A DNA stretch of 64,000 nucleotides from Canna indica (lineage: Eukaryota; Streptophyta; Magnoliopsida; Zingiberales; Cannaceae): contig CP136890.1 in the NCBI GenBank assembly GCA_034359265.1, positions 62,745,501-62,809,500 on the forward strand, given 5' to 3'. A program made the translations under genes and the position numbers. The notes below the pieces were generated by a model that saw only the letters and a list, made by a program, of their open reading frames with translations, made no database searches and was not told the origin of the DNA. Shown here piece by piece: positions 58,601 to 64,000 of the stretch (positions are counted from its first letter, which is position 1; each line of letters opens with the position of its first letter).

Positions 58601-58702
58601 ACCAATAAACAACTTGCCGATATATTTACAAAGCCCTTAGTTGAAGAAAGTTTCACAAATTTAAGGATGCAATTAGGAATTTGTGCTTTTCCGAGAAATT
58701 AA
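55599..58702 (+). pseudogene. pol of element D: protease, integrase, RT, RNase H (frame breaks)
   Basis: Protease WILDSGCSKHMTGDINLFAT starts near 55629. Gag-pre-integrase LWHRRLGHASM is at about 56016. The integrase DDE residues are visible: HMDLFGP (about 56219), RSDNGGEF (about 56408) and GVVERKN (about 56515). [58 protein letters not shown], and YVDD at 57770-57781 (YVDDIIFG). RNase H: SSDADFAGCKVDRKSTSG, ALSTTEAEYIATASC, QLADIFTKPL; stop at 58702. Breaks: near 55961, a stop at 56387, one near 56440, one near 56720, a C7 run at 57579-57585, and a TGA at 58052-58054. All catalytic motifs survive, so decay is recent compared with element M. Confidence 0.9.
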
Positions 58703-59278
58703 AGTGTATTTTCTTCAATATATATATGTTTTTAAAAACTTGCATTCTATAAAGTATCATAACACTTATGTATTGCCCTGTAGTGGGGCTTTGCGACCTA
58801 TTGGTGATTGTCTTCTATACGCTTACATTAATGGGAAGGACTATAGTGGGAGATGATATTTGATTTTTGTGGCTTTCTCGATTTTTTATGATGAAATTCA
58901 TTAATTGTACCTTAATTCTTACCCTTTTTTGATTGATGTCAAAAGGGAGAGAAAAAGTAAGGTCACACTTGGTTTTCACGATGCATATAGTTAGTGTGAG
59001 TTTTATAGTTAAGGGGAAGATATAAATAGTTAGGGGGAGTTAAAAATAATATGCGCATTGATAGGGGGAGAATAGGTCAAGTTATAGGTAATTGAATATG
59101 CACATTGATAGAGGGAGCATAGGTTGAGTTATAAGTAGTTGAATGCATATGCTAAGTTAGATAGTTGAATGCATATGCTAAGGTACCTAACTCTTGAATG
59201 CCTTAACTCAAAATCACAAATACTTATGCTTTCTTAAAAATTTCATGTTATGTTTGTCATCATCAAAAAGCGGGAGAT
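58703..59278 (+). other. 3' non-coding end and purine-tract array of element D
   Basis: Purine boxes near 58938 (AAAAGGGAGAGAAA), 59013 (AAGGGGAAG), 59031 (AGGGGGAG), 59062 (AGGGGGAG), 59111 (AGAGGGAG) and finally AAAAAGCGGGAGAT against the LTR. Same architecture as A and G. No gene. Confidence 0.75.
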
Positions 59279-60764
59279 TGTTGGCTTAAGGGTCTCTCTT
59301 AAGCCTCAATCTTTATTTTGATGATAACAAACCTGTATTTAATCCAAGTGTGAAGTTTTGAGTTCAGGTTGAGGTTGCGATATGCATGCCAAATCCGTTC
59401 AAACGGGATGAAGGAAAAGATCGTCAAAGAAACAGAAGAAGAAATCGTTGAAGAAAGGCTCGGGATTAAATCAAGTAGAAATAATGTAATATATCCCTAG
59501 GATAGTTTATCCCAAGCCAAAATTGTAAAGTTATCCCATTTGAAACGTGGTAACCAAACCCATAGAAAAGGCATGTAAAAAACTCCAAGGAACAAGTCAT
59601 CCTCAGCCTGGGTTCGGTCGACCGGTCGATCGACCGAACAAGGCAATATAATGGTAAGCAGCCCGTTCGATCGACCGACTGGTCGACCGAATATCGAAAA
59701 AAATGGCCAGTAGCCATTCGGTGGACCAGTCGGTTGACCAAAACTGGCGAAGGCTAAACTACAGGGCTGCGTCGGTCGACTGGTTGGTCAACCGACAGAC
59801 GGCGAGAATGGACAGAACACTAGCGATCAACCAATTGGTCGACCGAACTGGACATAGACGAATCGAGACCTGGCTTCAGCCATTCGGTCGACCGACGGGT
59901 CAACCGAATGTCGGAAGAAATGTAGCCGGTCGACCCATCGGTCGACCAAGCTCTCACAGATTGCCAGCGGTCACACAGGCAGTCAATCCATCGGTCGACC
60001 GACCTATCGACCGGCTATGACGGAACGGCTCCAACAGTCAATTTTTCACCCGTTGAACGGGCCGTTCGGGTGAAGGGTTATAAATACCCCTCACCTAACT
60101 TCTTTACAGACTTTAACTAGTGTTATTAAGCAATCAAAGAAGTTCTTTAAGCCTTTATACGATCTAGTTCTCGCACACCCTCTGCTTCCTTCTTCGACAT
60201 CAAAAACCAGGCACTGCTTCTACTTCTTCAACTATGCTGCAATCTTTGGAGTCAATCATCTTGCAAGTTGAAGACAAGAAGGCGGTGGAAAGAAGCTTGG
60301 TTCAATCTTTTATTCTTTAGCTCTTTCCTTATATTTGAACTTTATTGTAACTTGTTTTCAAAGTTCAGATAGCTTGCTAGGTGTGCTAGGAAACACTTAG
60401 GGATAGCTTTATAGAATTGTGTTTTGCCTAGGTGAATAGGATTGAGGTGTTCTCCGAGTGGTGAGAAGGGTGTCCTCAAGTGTATTCAAAGGAAAACATA
60501 ATTTCTATAAAGTAGTGGTTAGAAATCCTTGGTAAAGAGCCAAGGTAGTGGAGTAGGCGGTTGGCAGAACCACTATAAATATTTTTGTTTGCATTGCTTT
60601 TTTATTAGCTTTTGTCATTGCTATTGAGTTGTGATCACATTAACCATCAAAGAACAATTGTATTAAGTTGAGTTAAAATTGAGTAAGGAGAAAACTCGAA
60701 GAGGGGACGGACACTATTCAACCCCCCCCCCCCCCCCCCTTCTAGTGTCGGGTTTCACACAACA
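59279..60764 (+). repeat. 3' LTR of element D (1486 bp)
   Basis: TGTTGGCTTAAGG...TTTCACACAACA. Dyad array at 59620-60010, TTATAAATA at 60078-60086, C-run at 60722-60739. Very similar to the 5' LTR outside the dyad array, where small insertions and deletions differ. Confidence 0.92.
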
Positions 60765-60769
60765 ATACT

Positions 60770-61083
60770 GAAGTACAAAAATGTCTCAAACTTATCAATA
60801 TGAAGAATGGCATGCATAACGTGATAATTAATAGACAAAACTTGACATTGATCCGAGGAGGTATTCCAAGCCAATATAATACCACCAGACGCACCCTGAG
60901 AAGGCGCAGAAACCCCAGCCCAGTTACAACCAAGAGACTTAATAAATAATTGCGCATCAAAATTATCTAGGTGAGATTCCAAAATAGCAACAACATGCAA
61001 ATTATGACTTTTAATCAAACTACTCAAACGTTCCTTAATCGAACGCTTGAAGCCCCTCTAACATTCCAAGCAATCAATTTCAT
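60770..61083 (-). pseudogene. LINE ORF2: N-terminal half of endonuclease
   Basis: ATG 61083, five bases after the ORF1 stop. MKLIAWNVRGASSVRLRNV is the typical plant L1 start with the catalytic Asn. A frameshift near 61027 follows, then LHVVAILESHLDNFD (catalytic Glu) and GASGGIILAW. It is cut by element D at 60769 and continues at 52602. Confidence 0.82.
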
Positions 61084-61088
61084 AGAAA

Positions 61089-62539
61089 CTAATTTGGAGT
61101 TGGAGAGTTACTTCCCTGAGCGCGGGTAGAAAGATCCATTTCTTCTGAAGCAGTCAGCTCAGGATTAGAGACTGATCGACGACGCTTGCTGGCCACAAAG
61201 TTTTGTAAGATCAAAAGGAAACCCGAACGAGAGTTCGGAGCCGAGCGCTGACTCTTCCTCTGCCGCAGTGGTTTGGGGGGGGACGGAAGGGGAGCCAACA
61301 AGAAAACTAAGGCAAGCTCATTCGCCATCTGCTCAAAAGATCTTGGCGGTGGGGCCATACCAGGCAAAGTACTCTTTACACCTCCATCTGGATCAACTCC
61401 AGAGGAAGAAGATGAACCCATTGCCTGTAAAGAAGGAGCGGATGAAGATAGAGGATTGGCATATAGTAAAGGCGAAATGGGGGCAGCAATGGTAGAGTGG
61501 AGATGGGGATCAAAAATAGGGTTATCCAAAACACTTCCTTTATATAAAGCAACCTTAACGAAGTCGAGTTGTGGGCTGCTGCACATGGGATCCGAACACC
61601 CAGAATCCAACCCTGACCTTGATTGCAATCCAGTATCCATATTTGACCTACCTGATCGAGCCTGGTTCAAAGCCCGATTAGGCGAGTCAGAATCCGAACG
61701 GGACAAACTAGACCCAAACACCGGGTGAGTCGAGGCATCCTCGCCCTGATCACAAGGGACAAGTCGCACCTCCTCATCCAGAGTAGTCGCAGCCGGATTC
61801 TTACCAGTATCTTGCCGACGGTGAGGACGGCGGTGGCGAACCTGTACCCAAGGACCACAAGCTAGTTCTGTCATCCCCACAGGTGCCGGAGAAGGGGCTG
61901 CCAAGCAACGATTGCTCAGAGAATCATTCGAGTTCCGGAAAGAATCTGCAAGCAGAGAAGTGACATTAGTAGTCTTACAAATAGCTGCTTAATGTTGAAC
62001 CATACCACAACAAAAGCAAATTGAAGGAAGATTTTCATAAGAAACAGGTTGAAACACCTCAAATCCTTCCTCACCAACCCAAATTCCATCTCACAACGGA
62101 GAAGCGAGATCAATTTCAATGCATACCCTGATGTACTTACCTCTCTCAAAGAATAAGAATATATGATCAATATGAAGCACCCAACCAAGACTAGACGCGA
62201 TTAAACCAATAGATTGTTCATTCTACAGTTCAAACGGAAAGCTATGGATTCTCACCCAAACAGCAGCCGTGGTAATCATCTCCATCCATGGTCTAAACAT
62301 CGAACGCCAAGGTATTAACTGAAGAATATTACCACGGAAGACCACAGCCTTGCTGTTATGGCATTCGGGGCTTGTTGAGGAGAATCAAAGCGAAAAACTA
62401 AAAAGCCCTCATCAAGATCTAAAACAGATTTCAAGCCAAAAGAATACCACAAATTTTCAACCCAAGAACAAACAGCAATGACCGACGGAGTACGACCTAA
62501 GAACTTCCCAATAGGCTCGAGTGCCATGGTTCGCACCAT
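61089..62539 (-). pseudogene. LINE ORF1: DUF4283-like nucleic-acid-binding protein with CCHC knuckle
   Basis: Starts near ATG 62539 or 62524 (MVRTMALEPIGKFLGRTPSV). The first third (SWVENLWYSFGLKSVLDLDE, FRFDSPQQAPNAI) matches the DUF4283 domain of plant LINE ORF1. After a frameshift near 62335 it continues (VWVRIHSFPFELQNEQSIGL) to ICFCCGMVQH-stop-AAIC, a zinc knuckle interrupted by a TAA at 61990-61992. From 61904 to 61089 an open Ser/Pro-rich tail follows, with a basic patch (RKSQRSAPNSRSG, ASKRRRSVS). ORF1 proteins bind LINE RNA and act as chaperones. The stop inside the knuckle and the shift disable this copy. Confidence 0.78.
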
Positions 62540-62640
62540 TGCTCGAGCTGAGAATTCTTGAAAGAAACCTTACTTGTGGGCTTGGAACGAATTGCCTGGA
62601 AGAAGGAAGGGGCTTCCGCAATAGGGCAATTCATACCTTT

Positions 62641-62932
62641 CAATATTTACTTATACATAGATAGTAAGTGTTTGATATGTACTTATATTTACTTATAAGT
62701 CATTAATCACTAAATTTGGCTCGGGGAAAAAAAATAGTAAGTGTTTGATATGTACATTCTTATCTCGCCAAATTTGTTTACTTATACATAGATATTCTTT
62801 ATATTAATTCAATAATTCTAATTTTCAAGATTAATTAATGCATATATAAAATTTAGAGATTTTTCAAAACCAAATTATGGGAAAGAGAAATTCCCATATC
62901 CGGATTTTGGGGGTCAAAATTCTCAAAATCGG
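62641..62932. repeat. AT-rich flank of the LINE with short direct repeats
   Basis: TTTACTTATACATAGATA occurs at about 62647 and 62777, and TAGTAAGTGTTTGATATGTAC at about 62660 and 62734. No gene. Confidence 0.55.
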
Positions 62933-64000
62933 AACCTAGTGGATTGGATACTCATTTTACCTTTGGGCCACAGTCTCTAACTAGTTAGAGACTTTGGTTA
63001 AATATATATATATATATATATATATATAATAATTTTAATTTATAAAATATTTTTTTATAATAAAAATAGGGTGTTAGAGTCTAAAAAATATTTTTTTCAA
63101 AATCTCTAATTCATTAGAGACTTTTGCACAAAGTCTATAAAACTAAATTAAAATTAAAAATTGTGAAATATTTTGATGAAAAATATATTTTTGAACCATA
63201 ACACATATTTTGTATTTTTTAAAAAAATATTTCATTAATTATTTTTTTTTATAATTATAAAGCTATATAGACTTTGGGCAAAAGTCTATAACACATTAGA
63301 GACTTTTGCCCGAAGTCTATAAAATTAAATTTAAAATAAAATATTAAAATATTTTTTATCCAAAATATTTTTTCTAGACTCTATCACATCTTTTATATCA
63401 CATATATTTTTTATGAATTAAATAAAAAAATTATAATTATAAAACTATTATAAACAAAAGTCTCTAACTTATTAGTGACTTTTGTCCAAAGTCTATAAAA
63501 TTAATTTTTAATTAAAAATAGTGAAATATTTTCTCTAAAATATTATGATAGACTCTAGCACATCTTTTATATCACATATATATTTTTTGTGAATTAAAAT
63601 TTATTTTTTATAATTATAAAATTATTATAAACAAAAGTCTCTACCTCATTAGATACTTTTGTGCAAAGTCTATAATAACTTCATAATTTTTTAAAAAAAA
63701 ATATTTGAATTCATGAAATAATTTTTTAATGATACAGAAGAGGTACTATGATCCAAAAAAATATTTTTCATCAAAATATTTCATAATTTTTAATTTAAAT
63801 TTAAATTTATACTTTGTGCAAAAGTCTTTAATGCATTAGAGAGTTTGAAAATATATTTTTTATACTCTAATATCTCATTTTTATCATAAAAAATATTTTA
63901 TAAATTTAAATTATTATTATTATTATTATTATTTTATTTTATTTTTTGACCAAAGTCTACTTTGGCCTATGGGTAAATTAGGTATCCAATCCACTAGGTT
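62933..64000. mobile_element. Foldback (terminal inverted repeat) element, at least 1068 bp
   Basis: The left end AACCTAGTGGATTGGATAC is repeated exactly in inverted orientation at the last bases of the window, with similarity reaching about 37 bp. Inside, AGTCTCTAA/TTAGAGACT words recur in both orientations (near 62972, 63101, 63270, 63296, 63461, 63637, 63815), including a perfect 22-bp palindrome at 62972-62993. A segment of about 173 bp is tandemly duplicated (63387 and 63560). (TA)n at 63002-63028 and (ATT)n near 63910-63933. No coding capacity. The target duplication cannot be seen because the right flank is outside the window. Confidence 0.75.

Larger units (their letters stand above)
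52608..60764 (+). mobile_element. Element D: near-complete Sirevirus-like copia element with pol (8157 bp)
   Basis: LTRs of 1414 and 1486 bp, primer site TGGTATCACAGC, gag with coiled coil and two CCHC knuckles, PR-INT-RT-RH, purine boxes, 3' LTR. Flanked by ATACC (52603-52607) and ATACT (60765-60769), a duplication with one mismatch. It interrupts LINE endonuclease. It is the only Sirevirus-like element in the window with pol, but the frame has several breaks. Confidence 0.92.
46309..62640 (-). mobile_element. L1-type LINE, split by solo LTR P and element D
   Basis: Minus-strand order: ORF1 (62539-61089), then ORF2 from ATG 61083: endonuclease, RT, zinc-binding RT-associated domain, RNase H (to 46340). 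Insertions at 52608-60764 (D) and 48684-51232 (P) split ORF2. Without them the LINE is about 5.6 kb, normal for plant L1 elements. No clear poly-A end or target duplication was found. Several catalytic residues are lost. Confidence 0.85.

Noticed and set aside
58703..59278. env-like ORF after pol of element D
   Set aside because: No frame of useful length between the RNase H stop and the purine boxes.
61268..61728. Plus-strand ORFs of 75 and 151 codons
   Set aside because: Antisense shadows of the open Ser/Pro-rich tail of LINE ORF1.

Overview
This is repeat-dense plant nuclear DNA. No host gene, rRNA, tRNA or CRISPR array could be supported. Almost all of the 64 kb is transposable-element sequence: Ty1/copia and Ty3/gypsy LTR retrotransposons, one L1-type LINE, CACTA-type DNA transposon pieces and a terminal-inverted-repeat (foldback) element. 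The plant assignment rests on initiator-Met-tRNA-type primer sites (TGGTATCA...), Sirevirus-like copia elements with repeated purine-tract boxes, Tat-type gypsy gag with an antisense ORF, and a plant L1 layout (DUF4283/zinc-knuckle ORF1, then EN-RT-RNase H). The species cannot be named from the sequence.

Layout. 1-4657: 3' part of element A (+), a gag-only Sirevirus-like element. 4663-5450: CACTA-like terminus and unassigned sequence. 5463-30256: gypsy element K (-), split by two pol-less Sirevirus-like elements, B (5652-20884, TSD ATAAC) and C (22158-29610, TSD GATGG). B is itself split by a decayed copia element M (8600-13619, TSD ATAGT, LTR ends TA...TA) and by a 2.6 kb solo LTR N (15013-17596). 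30257-32831: unassigned sequence and gypsy remnant F with a 27-bp minisatellite. 32832-38794: gypsy element E (-, TSD GTATT), which has gag and an antisense ORF but no visible pol. 39029-41522: decayed ORFs, one split by a 974-bp mini-CACTA (TSD ATG). 42012-46308: a cluster of Sirevirus-like LTRs (G, I split by H, J). 46309-62640: an L1-type LINE (-) split by solo LTR P (48684-51232, TSD AGCAT) and by D (52608-60764), the only Sirevirus-like element here with pol. 62933-64000: foldback element with about 37-bp inverted ends.

How the parts relate. A, B and C share the same gag, the same long non-coding 3' half and the same LTR type, but have no protease, integrase or RT. They look like one non-autonomous family that would depend on an autonomous relative. 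D is a distant candidate for that relative's lineage, and its own frame is broken. E is a second, independent pol-less design (gypsy). Target-site duplications and in-frame continuity of host elements across insertions give a relative order: K before B and C; B before M and N; LINE before P and D; F probably before E. I found no clear new biological system. The most unusual structures are the gag-only family, the inverted promoter duplication in one LTR of B, the CGGTCGACCG dyad arrays before the LTR TATA boxes, and the terminal foldback element.
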